NCBI GenBank assembly: GCA_034437215.1
Contig: DAOTVC010000059.1
Coordinates: forward strand, 1 to 23,193
Origin: DAOTVC01 sp034437215
Lineage (GTDB): Bacteria; Chloroflexota; Anaerolineae; B4-G1; SLSP01
Length of the DNA: 23,193 nucleotides
Direction of reading: 5' to 3'
Shown: positions 16,114-23,193 of the stretch, piece by piece
Position numbering within the stretch: the stretch's first letter is position 1
How the letters are laid out: each line of letters starts with the position of its first letter
Made by a program: the position numbers and the translations under genes
Notes under the pieces: generated by a model
Database searches by the model: none
Told to the model about the DNA's origin: nothing
What the model saw: the letters and a program-made list of their open reading frames with translations, nothing else

Positions 16114-16159
16114 GACAAGATGCGGTTGTGCATATGGAACTATCGAGAGGGGGACGGCG

Positions 16160-16648
16160 ATGTCACCTAGAGTTTTCTTACAGGATCATCCGATCGCCTG
16201 GGTGTGGGCCTGGCGGCTCTCTGCCTGGGCCCTGCGACGTCTGGGCAAGCTCTTTGAACGGCTGGGGACCGAACGTGTGGCGCGTGTCTTGCTTCCCCTG
16301 GAGCACACCTTCAAGCGGGCGGCCTTCGATTGCCGCTCCTGCGGGCAGTGTGTTCTCCACTATACCGGTATGACCTGCCCCATGACCTGTCCGAAGCAGC
16401 TGCGCAATGGGCCCTGCGGCGGCGTGCGCGCCGACGGCAGCTGCGAGGTCTATCCTGACCGGGACTGCGTCTGGGTCAAGGCTCTGGAGCGCATCGCGCG
16501 TACCCCTTACACCGGCGAGCGCGCGCGTCTCAATCCCCCCGTGGATTGGCAGTTGGAGGGGCAGCCCTCCTGGATCACTTACGCCACGGGGCGGGACCAG
16601 GTCCCCACGGGGACCGATGAAGCTCCCCGTTACGCGGAGGTATCGTGA
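16160..16648 (+). CDS. metV: MetV-like zinc-binding partner of methylenetetrahydrofolate reductase
   Basis: A 162-residue protein of the MTHFR C-terminal zinc-domain family. Eight cysteines cluster in the middle (58, 61, 64, 73, 77, 86, 95 and 103), including DCRSCGQC and CPMTCPKQLRNGPCGG. In acetogens the MetV subunit pairs with MetF in the reductase that converts methylene-THF to methyl-THF. Whether this version binds zinc only or helps deliver electrons is not shown by sequence. The ATG at 16160 follows GAGAGGGGG; an upstream in-frame ATG at 16064 would run through the predicted promoter and is rejected. The stop overlaps the metF start by one base, so the subunits are translated together. 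Confidence 0.88.
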   Translation: MSPRVFLQDHPIAWVWAWRLSAWALRRLGKLFERLGTERVARVLLPLEHTFKRAAFDCRSCGQCVLHYTGMTCPMTCPKQLRNGPCGGVRADGSCEVYPDRDCVWVKALERIARTPYTGERARLNPPVDWQLEGQPSWITYATGRDQVPTGTDEAPRYAEVS

Positions 16649-17634
16649 TGAAGGCCTCCACGTCCAGTAATCTGGCTCGGATTCTCCAGGCCGGTCACTT
16701 TGCCGTCGCCGCGGAGCTCTGTCCACCCGTGAGCCCCAGCCCCGAGTCGATCTTTCGGCAGATCGATCTCCTACGCGGTTATGCTGACGCCTACAACGTG
16801 ACCGATAATCAGTCCGCACGGGTGCACGCTTCCAGCCTCGCCATCAGCATCCTGCTCAAGCAGGCGGGGATGGACCCCGTCGTCCAGTTCACCGCGCGGG
16901 ATCGCAACCGCCTCGCCCTCCAGTCCGATCTTCTGGGGGCGGCGGCCTTCGGAATCACGAACGTCCTGGCTCTCAGCGGCGATCACGTCTCTGCGGGGGA
17001 CCACCCGCACGCCAAGCCCGTCTACGACCTTGACTCCATCAATCTCGTACGCATGATCCAGATGATGCGCGACGAGCAGGTCTTTGAGAGCGGGAAGCGC
17101 ATCCCCAAGACGGCTCCGGACTTCTTCATCGGAGCCGTAGCCAATCCCTTCGCGCCCCCTTACGAGTTTCGCCCTCTGCGGCTGGCGAAGAAGGTCGCCG
17201 CCGGGGCTCAGTTCGTGCAGACGCAGCTCATCTACGACGTGGCGCGCTTTCGGGAGTACATGCGGCGGGTGGTGGACCTGGGACTGCACGAGAAGGTGGC
17301 CATCCTGGCGGGTGTCGGCCCCATCCGTTCGCTGCGGGCGGCTGAATTCATGGCCCAGCGGGTCGCCGGCTTAATCGTTCCCGAGCCCATCGTTCGCCGG
17401 TTGGAGGGGCTCTCCAAGGAGGAGCAGGCCCGCGCAGGCCTCGACCTCTGTATCGAGATCGCCCAAGAGGTGCGGGAGATCGAGGGGGTGCGTGGTCTGC
17501 ACATCATGGCGGTGAGCTGGCCCTCTGCCATCCCCGAGATCGTCAGCGCTCTCGATCTCTACCCCCGCCCCGCCCTCTTCCCCACCCTCTCTCATCTGGC
17601 GCTGGACACCCTTCCCGGAGGTTCCTATGACTGA
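16648..17634 (+). CDS. metF: Methylenetetrahydrofolate reductase
   Basis: A 328-residue FAD-dependent TIM-barrel enzyme that reduces 5,10-methylene-THF to 5-methyl-THF. The expected catalytic glutamate lies in AAELCPPVSP (Glu23), with DAYNVTDNQSARVH and the NVLALSGDH strand following, as in other MetF proteins. GTG (16645) and ATG (16648) are adjacent; GGAGG (16636-16640) is better spaced for the ATG. The protein lacks the N-terminal region of long eukaryotic forms and should work with MetV from the gene before it. Its 3' end overlaps metH by 8 nt. The operon order suggests methyl-THF is passed straight to methionine synthesis. Confidence 0.93.
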   Translation: MKASTSSNLARILQAGHFAVAAELCPPVSPSPESIFRQIDLLRGYADAYNVTDNQSARVHASSLAISILLKQAGMDPVVQFTARDRNRLALQSDLLGAAAFGITNVLALSGDHVSAGDHPHAKPVYDLDSINLVRMIQMMRDEQVFESGKRIPKTAPDFFIGAVANPFAPPYEFRPLRLAKKVAAGAQFVQTQLIYDVARFREYMRRVVDLGLHEKVAILAGVGPIRSLRAAEFMAQRVAGLIVPEPIVRRLEGLSKEEQARAGLDLCIEIAQEVREIEGVRGLHIMAVSWPSAIPEIVSALDLYPRPALFPTLSHLALDTLPGGSYD

Positions 17635-20600
17635 GAATCCCTTTGCCGTTCCCTTCACCAACCGCCGCTATCTCGACCTGCTCGCCGGGGGCGTCGCCCT
17701 CTTCGACGGAGCCACGGGCACCCAGCTCGCCCGCTACGAGCCCTCCGTCGAGGACTACGGGGGAGCGCCAACCGCGGGCTTGCACGAGATGCTGCTCTTC
17801 AACCGTCCCGACCTCGTGGAGCAGGTGCACCGTGCCTATCTGGCGGCCGGCGCCCAGATTATCAAGACCAACTCCTTCCGCGCCAACCGCATCACGCTGG
17901 GGGAATTCGGGGTGGCGGAGCGGACGCCGGAGATCAACCGCCGGGCAGCGCGGCTGGCCCGTCAGGTCGCCGACGCGGTGAGCGAGGAGACGGGTATCCC
18001 CCGCCTCGTCGCCGGCTCCCTGGGGCCGACGGGGAAGCTCCCCTCGCTGGACGATCCGGAGCTCTCCGACGTGACCTTTGGCGCGCTCGTGGAGATCTAC
18101 GCCGAGTACGCTCAGGGGCTTCTGGAGGGGGGCGTCGATCTCCTGCTCATCGAGACCCAGCAGGATCTGCTGGAGCTCAAGGCGGCGGTCCACGGCGCCT
18201 GGGAGGCCTTCCGGCGCCTCGAGGTCCGGGTGCCCATCCAGGCGCAGATGACGGTGGAGCCGGGCGGGCATCTGCTCACCGGCCCCGACGTCGAGGCGGT
18301 CGTCGCTGCGCTGGCGGCCCTGCCCGTGGAGCTCATCGGCATGAACTGCTCCACCGGCCCCGAGGAGATGCGGGAGTCGGTGCGGCGGCTCCTGGGCTTC
18401 AGCAATCGTCCCGTCTCGGTCATGCCCAATGCCGGGATGCCCCGCAACGTCGACGGCCGGGCCGTCTATGCCATGGCGCCGGAGCCCTTCGCGACTACGC
18501 TGGGCGAGTTCGCTGCGTGGGGTGTGCGTGCCGTCGGGGGCTGCTGTGGCACCGGTCCCGAACACATCGCGGCGTTGAAGCAGGCGCTGGCAGAACGCTC
18601 ACTCGAGGTAGAGAGTAGCTCTCTGCCGGAGGGTGATCGGGTTCCCGCTCTGCCCTTCGTGGCCGGCAACATGCACGCCGTGGCCCTGCACCAGGAGCCC
18701 CGCCCGCTGATCGTGGGGGAGCGCATCAACACCCAGGGGTCCCGCCGGGCCCGCCGTCTCGTCCTCGCGAGGCGCTACGCGGCGCTGGTGGAGCTCGCCG
18801 AGACCCAGGTGGGCTACGGCGCCCACGTCCTCGACGTCTGCGTGGCCCTCACCGAGGAGGGGGACGAGCCCGAGCGGATGCAGGCGATCGTCAAGCGCCT
18901 GGCGCTCAACACCCCTGCACCCCTCATGTTCGACAGCACCGACCCGGCGGTCCTGCGGGCGGCGCTGGAGACCTATCCCGGACGGGCGATTCTGAACTCC
19001 GTCAATCTGGAGGCAGGTGAAGCCCCTGCACGCGCTGTGCTGGAGCTGGCCCGGGACTTCGGTGCCGCCATCGTGCTCCTCACCATCGACGAGGAGGGGA
19101 TGGCGCGCACGCGCGAGCGGAAGCTCGCCGTCGCGCGCCGCCTCTACGAGCTCGCGCTCGAGGTGGGCCTGCCGCCCCACGCTCTCATCTTCGATCTGCT
19201 CACCTTCACCCTGGCGACGGGCGCCGCCGAGACGGCGGACGCCGCCGTCGAGACGTTGGAGGCCCTGCGCCGCATTCACGAGACGCTGCCCGGTGTGCTG
19301 ACCAACCTCGGGGTGAGCAACGTCAGCTACGGGCTCCAGCCGCCCGCCCGCAAGGTCCTCAACAGCGTCTTCCTCTACCACGCCGTGCAGGTGGGCCTCG
19401 ATCTCGCCATCGTCAACCCGGCGCAGATCACGCCCTATCCTGACATCCCCGGGGAGGCGCGGGTGCTGGCGGACGACCTCATCTTCAACCGCCGGCCCGA
19501 CGCCCTGGCCCGCTACGTCACCTACTTCGAGGGGGCAGGTGGGGCGGTAGAGGCTCCGGCGGAGGAGGTGGAGCGCTCGCCTACCGACCGGCTCTACGAT
19601 GCCGTGCTCTACCGGCGCCGGGAGGGGGTGGAGGCGTTGGTGGACGCTGTCGTTGCCGAGCAGGTGCCCCTCACCGTGTTGAACGAGGTGCTCCTGCCCG
19701 CGATGAAGGAGGTGGGCAACCGCTTCGGTGCGGGCGAGTTGATTCTGCCCTTCGTCCTCAAATCCGCCGAGGTGATGCGGGCCGCCGTGGGCCAATTGGA
19801 GATCTACCTGGATCAGGCGGAGGGGGCAGAGAAGGGGACGGTGGTCCTGGCGACGGTCTTCGGTGACGTGCACGACATCGGCAAGAACCTCGTGGGGACC
19901 ATCCTGGCGAACAACGGCTACGCCGTTCACGACCTCGGCAAGCAGGTCCCCGCCGACGTCATCGTGAACGAAGCGGTGGCCCGGGGCGCCCACGCCATCG
20001 GTCTGAGCGCGCTCCTGGTGGCGACCAGCCGGCAGATGCGCCACGTCGTGAACCTCCTGCGGGAGCGCGGGCTGGAGATCCCGGTGCTCATCGGTGGGGC
20101 GGCCGTCAACCCCGACTTCGCCCTGCGCATCGCCGTGGACGATGAGGGCGCGCCTTACCGGGGGGGCGTGCACTACTGCCAGGACGCCTTCGAGGCGTTG
20201 CAGGTGCTGGAGCACGTCGTGATGCACAAACCCGACCTCTCTCAGGCCCACGATCACGACCAGGGGCACGAGAGGCTGGAGGACGAGGAGGTGGGGGGTG
20301 AGGCCCTGGTGGGCTGCTCCGCCTGCTCGGCCTGTTCCTCCCCGCTGCTGCTGCGCTCCCCGGCGCCTGCCCTCTGCCCCTCGGCGCCGCAGCCCCCCTT
20401 CTGGGGTGCCCGGGCGCTCGAGGAGATCCCGTTGAGCGAACTCCTGCCCCTCCTCAACCGCAAGAGTCTCTTCCGCGTGGGGTGGGGCGCCCGGGGCGCG
20501 ACCGGTCCCAAGTGGGAGACCCTGCAGGCAGGGTTCGAGGCGCGCCTGGAGACGATGTGGGCCAACGCCGGCGACTATCTGCAGCCGCAGGCCGTCTACG

Positions 20601-21142
20601 GCTACTTTCCCGTTCAAGCGGATGGGGACGACCTCGTCGTCTACGATCCTCAGGAGCCCCAGGCCCGGCGCGAGGTGACCCGCTTCACGCTGCCGCGCCA
20701 GCCCCGTGGTGAGCGCCTCTCCCTCGCCGACTACTTTGTCTCCGCGCAGAGCGGACTGCTCGACGTGGCAGCCTTCCAGGTGGTGACGGTGGGGCACGGG
20801 GCGACGGAGCGCTTCGAGACGCTCCGAGATGCCGACGAGTTCGCCGAGGCCTACTTCGTCCACGGGCTGGCGGCCCAGACCACCGAGGCGATCGCCGAGT
20901 GGGTGCACCGCCGCATCCGCCGGGAGCTAGATCTCGACGAGGGACAGGGTCACCGCTACTCCTGGGGCTATCCCGCTCTGCCGGGACTGGAAGGGCACCG
21001 GGCTCTCTTCTGCATCCTGCCCGCCGCATCGGCGTTGGGCATGTCTCTCACCTCGGCGGCCCAGCTCGTGCCGGAGCTGAGCACCGCGGCGCTCGTGGTT
21101 CACAATTCGGAGGCGAAGTACTTCGTCGTGCGGCAGAAGTGA
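17627..21142 (+). CDS. metH: Cobalamin-dependent methionine synthase
   Basis: An 1171-residue, full-length MetH. Domains in order: homocysteine-binding barrel (about 15-320; zinc ligands Cys241, Cys306 and Cys307); methyl-THF pterin-binding barrel (about 358-620, from PLIVGERINTQG); cobalamin cap helices (about 650-735); cobalamin-binding Rossmann domain (about 736-865, DVHDIG 747-752 with His749 as lower ligand); and AdoMet-dependent reactivation domain (about 925-1171, RYSWGYPALP from Arg1110). It transfers a methyl group from methyl-THF through cobalamin to homocysteine. The linker between the last two domains is unusual: His863, 867, 875, 877 and 881 are followed by an acidic stretch and Cys897, 900, 903 and 917. 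GGAGG (17617-17621) precedes the ATG. A redox partner for reactivation is not encoded nearby. Confidence 0.95.
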   Translation: MTENPFAVPFTNRRYLDLLAGGVALFDGATGTQLARYEPSVEDYGGAPTAGLHEMLLFNRPDLVEQVHRAYLAAGAQIIKTNSFRANRITLGEFGVAERTPEINRRAARLARQVADAVSEETGIPRLVAGSLGPTGKLPSLDDPELSDVTFGALVEIYAEYAQGLLEGGVDLLLIETQQDLLELKAAVHGAWEAFRRLEVRVPIQAQMTVEPGGHLLTGPDVEAVVAALAALPVELIGMNCSTGPEEMRESVRRLLGFSNRPVSVMPNAGMPRNVDGRAVYAMAPEPFATTLGEFAAWGVRAVGGCCGTGPEHIAALKQALAERSLEVESSSLPEGDRVPALPFVAGNMHAVALHQEPRPLIVGERINTQGSRRARRLVLARRYAALVELAETQVGYGAHVLDVCVALTEEGDEPERMQAIVKRLALNTPAPLMFDSTDPAVLRAALETYPGRAILNSVNLEAGEAPARAVLELARDFGAAIVLLTIDEEGMARTRERKLAVARRLYELALEVGLPPHALIFDLLTFTLATGAAETADAAVETLEALRRIHETLPGVLTNLGVSNVSYGLQPPARKVLNSVFLYHAVQVGLDLAIVNPAQITPYPDIPGEARVLADDLIFNRRPDALARYVTYFEGAGGAVEAPAEEVERSPTDRLYDAVLYRRREGVEALVDAVVAEQVPLTVLNEVLLPAMKEVGNRFGAGELILPFVLKSAEVMRAAVGQLEIYLDQAEGAEKGTVVLATVFGDVHDIGKNLVGTILANNGYAVHDLGKQVPADVIVNEAVARGAHAIGLSALLVATSRQMRHVVNLLRERGLEIPVLIGGAAVNPDFALRIAVDDEGAPYRGGVHYCQDAFEALQVLEHVVMHKPDLSQAHDHDQGHERLEDEEVGGEALVGCSACSACSSPLLLRSPAPALCPSAPQPPFWGARALEEIPLSELLPLLNRKSLFRVGWGARGATGPKWETLQAGFEARLETMWANAGDYLQPQAVYGYFPVQADGDDLVVYDPQEPQARREVTRFTLPRQPRGERLSLADYFVSAQSGLLDVAAFQVVTVGHGATERFETLRDADEFAEAYFVHGLAAQTTEAIAEWVHRRIRRELDLDEGQGHRYSWGYPALPGLEGHRALFCILPAASALGMSLTSAAQLVPELSTAALVVHNSEAKYFVVRQK

Positions 21143-21160
21143 GGTCCAGAAGCACGCGTC

Positions 21161-21188
21161 TTGAGCCTCCTCTGCTTGGATGTATAAT
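21161..21188 (+). promoter_or_regulatory. Strong promoter upstream of yihY
   Basis: TTGAGC (21161-21166), a 16-bp spacer and perfect TATAAT (21183-21188) begin 18 nt after the metH stop. The expected start near 21195 gives a leader of about 190 nt. Confidence 0.65.
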
Positions 21189-21194
21189 TAATAA

Positions 21195-21384
21195 AGAAGA
21201 GGGGTCTTTTGGGTTTTGCCGGGTGGTGGGGTGAGAAGCCCTAAAACTAGCCCAAGTGGCTGCTGCGGTGGGGCGTACCAGACCTTTCCTGCGTTGTGGC
21301 AGGAAACGTGTGGCAAACGGCCCTGTTGTACCCGGCGAAATCCTGGAGAGCCAGGAGGGTACTACCATCGAAAGGGGGCGGATT
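21195..21384 (+). ncRNA. Structured 5' leader of the yihY gene
   Basis: About 190 nt separate the predicted start from the GTG at 21385. Hairpin A is TTTCCTGC (21285-21292) with GCAGGAAA (21299-21306), an 8-bp perfect stem. Hairpin B is GTACCC (21328-21333) with GGGTAC (21357-21362), enclosing a GGCGAAA bulge and the inner stem TCCTGG/CCAGGA with an AGAG loop (21341-21356). Another GTACC at 21275-21279 could compete for the same GGGTAC strand. The fold matches no riboswitch class that I recognise. It may be a regulatory leader or simply a structured UTR. Confidence 0.4.
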
Positions 21385-22491
21385 GTGAACTTTAAAAAGA
21401 TCTGGGACTTCGTGCAGGAGGTCATTGCGGAGTGGTCGAAGGACAATGCCTCGCGCCTGGCGGCGGCGCTGGCTTACTACACCATCTTCTCCCTCGCGCC
21501 GCTGCTCATCATCGCCATCGCTGTAGCCGGCTTCTTCTTCGGGGAGGCAGCCGCGCAGGAGGCGGTCGTTACCCAGCTTGAGTCGCTGATCGGGCAGCAG
21601 GGGGCCGAGGCGGTGCAGCAGATGCTCGCCAACGCCAACCGTCCGGGTGCCGGTACGGTTGCTCTCATCATCGGCGTGGCGACGCTGATCTTGGGAGCTT
21701 CGGGGGTCTTCGCGCAGCTCAAGAGCGCTCTTAACACCATCTGGGACGTGAAGCCTGTACCGGGGCAGGGGATCTGGAAGACCGTTACCGACCGTCTGCT
21801 CTCCTTTGGGATGGTCCTGGGCATCGCCTTCCTGCTGCTGGTCTCCCTGCTCGTCAGCACCGTGCTGTCCACCGTCAGCGGTCAATTTGAACAGCTGCTG
21901 CCGGGCTCCGATTTCCTCTGGCAGCTGCTGGACTTCGTCATCTCTCTGGGGGTCATCGCCCTGCTCTTTGCCATTATCTACAAGGTTTTGCCCGATGTGA
22001 CCATCGCCTGGAAGGACGTCTGGGTGGGAGCGGGGGTGACGGCGCTGCTCTTCACCATCGGCAAGTTTCTCATCGGCCTCTACCTGGGGCGTAGCAGTGT
22101 GGAGTCGGCCTACGGAGCTGCGGGCTCCCTGGTGGTGCTTCTCGTCTGGGTCTACTACTCCGCTCAGATCGTCTTCATCGGCGCGGAGTTCACCCAGGTC
22201 TACGCCCGGCGCTACGGCTCGCGCATCCGTCCGGAGGAGGATGCCGTCGCCCTTCCCGATGTGGGAAAAGATGGGCAAGAGACAGGAGGGGTATCGAGCG
22301 GTCTACTGCCTGTGGCACGCGCCGAGTCTACGCGCCTGCAGGTGCCTGAACCGGTCGTCCGGCAACCCGTCGACGCTGCTCTGCTGGAGGAGACGGGGAA
22401 ACGCTACGCGGCCTTGGCCGGGGCGGTGGGAGGCCTTGCCCTTTTTGCGGCCCTTGTAGGATCGCTTGTGGGGAACCGCTCTCGTCGCTGA
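21385..22491 (+). CDS. YihY/BrkB-family inner-membrane protein
   Basis: A 368-residue membrane protein of the YihY/BrkB family, once misnamed ribonuclease BN; its true function is not established. The family N-terminus is clear (WDFVQEVIAEWSKDNASRLAAALAYYTIFSLAPLLII in two parts). Membrane helices lie near 30-52, 90-108, 130-160, 180-203, 212-232 and 238-265, followed by the GAEFTQVYARRYG signature. A hydrophilic tail (about 280-335) leads to an extra hydrophobic segment at 341-363, which many relatives lack. I chose the GTG at 21385, where AAAGGGGG lies upstream. A reading frame open from 21256 would run through the leader hairpins, and its extra residues do not look like this family. Confidence 0.85.
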   Translation: MNFKKIWDFVQEVIAEWSKDNASRLAAALAYYTIFSLAPLLIIAIAVAGFFFGEAAAQEAVVTQLESLIGQQGAEAVQQMLANANRPGAGTVALIIGVATLILGASGVFAQLKSALNTIWDVKPVPGQGIWKTVTDRLLSFGMVLGIAFLLLVSLLVSTVLSTVSGQFEQLLPGSDFLWQLLDFVISLGVIALLFAIIYKVLPDVTIAWKDVWVGAGVTALLFTIGKFLIGLYLGRSSVESAYGAAGSLVVLLVWVYYSAQIVFIGAEFTQVYARRYGSRIRPEEDAVALPDVGKDGQETGGVSSGLLPVARAESTRLQVPEPVVRQPVDAALLEETGKRYAALAGAVGGLALFAALVGSLVGNRSRR

Positions 22492-22506
22492 GGTTGACGG
22501 TCGGCG

Positions 22507-22535
22507 TTGACTATTTAAAAAGGAAACCATATACT
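22507..22535 (+). promoter_or_regulatory. Near-consensus promoter for the Tat/SH3 gene
   Basis: TTGACT (22507-22512), an exact 17-bp spacer and TATACT (22530-22535) each match five of six consensus bases. The start would lie about 50 nt upstream of the ATG at 22594. Confidence 0.7.
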
Positions 22536-22593
22536 ATAAATGTGGGGGGAGAGTCTTCTTCAACCTGATATTGTAGTTCGAGGGGGACTATCG

Positions 22594-23193
22594 ATGCAGA
22601 CACTGAATCGTCGTGATTTTTTGAAGGTCGGGGGCGCAGCCCTGGCCGGACTATTGACCTCGCGCGTCGCGAGGGTAGATGCGGCTCCGCCTTTCGAGGC
22701 GCCGCTCCCCGCATCCCTGGGACGTTCCATGCTCTGGCGTCAGGCGGTGCGCACCGAACCGGCGCGGGGTGCCGAGGTGGTGGCGTGGAAGTACCGGGAC
22801 GAGGTCTTCCCGCTCCTCACCGCCGTCGTCGGAGAGCCCCCGTGGCCTACCAATTCTATCTGGTATCAGGTGGAGGAGGGGTACATCCACAGCGGCTACG
22901 TCCAGCCGGTGGAGAATCTACCCCAACCTGCCATCACTCACGTGCCGGAGGCAGGCTTCTGGACCGAGGTCTCCGTCCCCTTCGCCGAGGCTCGCTGGAG
23001 CCCCGGCAGCCGGCACGTCGCCCGCAAGCTCTACTACCAGACCGTCTACCGCGTCGTCGACGCCGTGCCCGACGAGGAGGGGATCTGGTGGTACCAGCTC
23101 AAGGAGGGCATCACCTGGTCACCCGGACCTTACGTCCTGGCCTCCTCCCTGCGGTACATCCCGCCCGAGGAGATCGCCCCCATTGCTCCGGGT
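22594..23193 (+). CDS. Tat-exported protein with SH3-like repeats, probable L,D-transpeptidase (truncated by window end)
   Basis: The first 200 codons are visible and open to the window end. The N-terminus carries a twin-arginine signal, NRRDFLKVGGAALAGLL, with likely cleavage near residues 30-31, so the protein is folded before export. Two SH3-like segments follow. The first is around 50-105 (ending IWYQVEEGYIHSGYVQPV) and the second around 115-190 (ending WWYQLKEGITWSPGPYVLASSLRYIP). In Chloroflexota, proteins of this plan often end in a YkuD L,D-transpeptidase domain that cross-links peptidoglycan; that domain is beyond the window, so the enzyme call is inference. GAGGGG lies about 9 nt before the ATG, and a near-consensus promoter is upstream. 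Confidence 0.7.
   Translation, partial: MQTLNRRDFLKVGGAALAGLLTSRVARVDAAPPFEAPLPASLGRSMLWRQAVRTEPARGAEVVAWKYRDEVFPLLTAVVGEPPWPTNSIWYQVEEGYIHSGYVQPVENLPQPAITHVPEAGFWTEVSVPFAEARWSPGSRHVARKLYYQTVYRVVDAVPDEEGIWWYQLKEGITWSPGPYVLASSLRYIPPEEIAPIAPG

Larger units (their letters stand above)
15853..16159. other. Divergent intergenic region between ugd and metV
   Basis: This 307-bp region has no supported gene. It contains the ugd promoter, a 119-bp inverted-repeat-bounded segment (15956-16074), and a weak plus-strand promoter for the met operon (16086-16113). Inside the segment a GC-rich dyad, CAGCG to CGCTG near 15984-16008, is followed within 10 nt by a six-T run (about 16017-16022). No SAM or cobalamin riboswitch consensus was recognised. 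Confidence 0.5.

Noticed and set aside
16080..16159. A SAM or cobalamin riboswitch before the met operon
   Set aside because: The leader from the predicted start is too short, and none of the conserved core motifs of these riboswitches was found.
18599..20908. A 769-codon open frame antisense to metH
   Set aside because: It lies wholly inside metH, is rich in Arg, His and Gly and has no recognisable domain. It is explained by the GC-rich codon use of the true gene.
21256..21384. A longer N-terminus for the YihY protein
   Set aside because: The extra 43 residues are unlike the family and would run through stable hairpins; the GTG at 21385 has a better ribosome binding site.

Overview
The window is GC-rich bacterial chromosome, most likely from a member of the Chloroflexota. 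This rests on the BatA-like VWA/GATase-type membrane giant, the paired M16 peptidases, the lipoprotein with a discoidin-like domain, and the intergenic palindrome style. The class cannot be told from sequence alone. Intergenic gaps are AT-richer and carry several good sigma70-type promoters. No phage, IS element, CRISPR array, tRNA or rRNA was seen.

Layout. (1) 1-244, minus: 5' part of an OsmC-family peroxide reductase, with its own promoter. (2) 565-5181, plus: a 1538-residue membrane protein with three VWA domains, ending at a strong hairpin at 5234-5266. (3) 5282-7144, minus: two paralogous RpiR-type regulators, with two candidate operators upstream of the outer one. (4) 7345-7878, plus: a small lipoprotein divergent from the regulators. 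(5) 7991-15852, minus: a probable long transcription unit. Read in its own direction it runs UDP-glucose dehydrogenase, PfkB sugar kinase, catalytic M16 peptidase, non-catalytic M16 partner, holo-ACP synthase and D-aminoacyl-tRNA deacylase. After a 251-bp gap holding a nested palindromic repeat comes a TPI-like protein fused to a degenerate DprA-like region. (6) 16160-21142, plus: metV-metF-metH, overlapping by 1 and 8 nt, a one-carbon/methionine operon. (7) 21385-22491, plus: a YihY/BrkB membrane protein preceded by a roughly 190-nt leader with stable hairpins. (8) 22594-23193+, plus: the start of a Tat-exported protein with SH3-like repeats, probably an L,D-transpeptidase, cut by the window end.

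How the genes fit together. MetF and MetV should reduce methylene-THF to methyl-THF, which the cobalamin-dependent MetH uses to methylate homocysteine. The two M16 proteins split the active site between them: the zinc motif is in one, the Arg/Tyr pair in the other. UDP-glucose dehydrogenase and the YihY and Tat/SH3 genes point to envelope functions.

Most unusual items: the TPI/DprA-like fusion, the triple-VWA fusion protein, two RpiR regulators whose SIS sugar-binding loops are degenerate, the His/Cys-rich linker in MetH, and the structured yihY leader. None can be called a new system from sequence alone; the TPI/DprA-like fusion is the strongest candidate for something not yet described.
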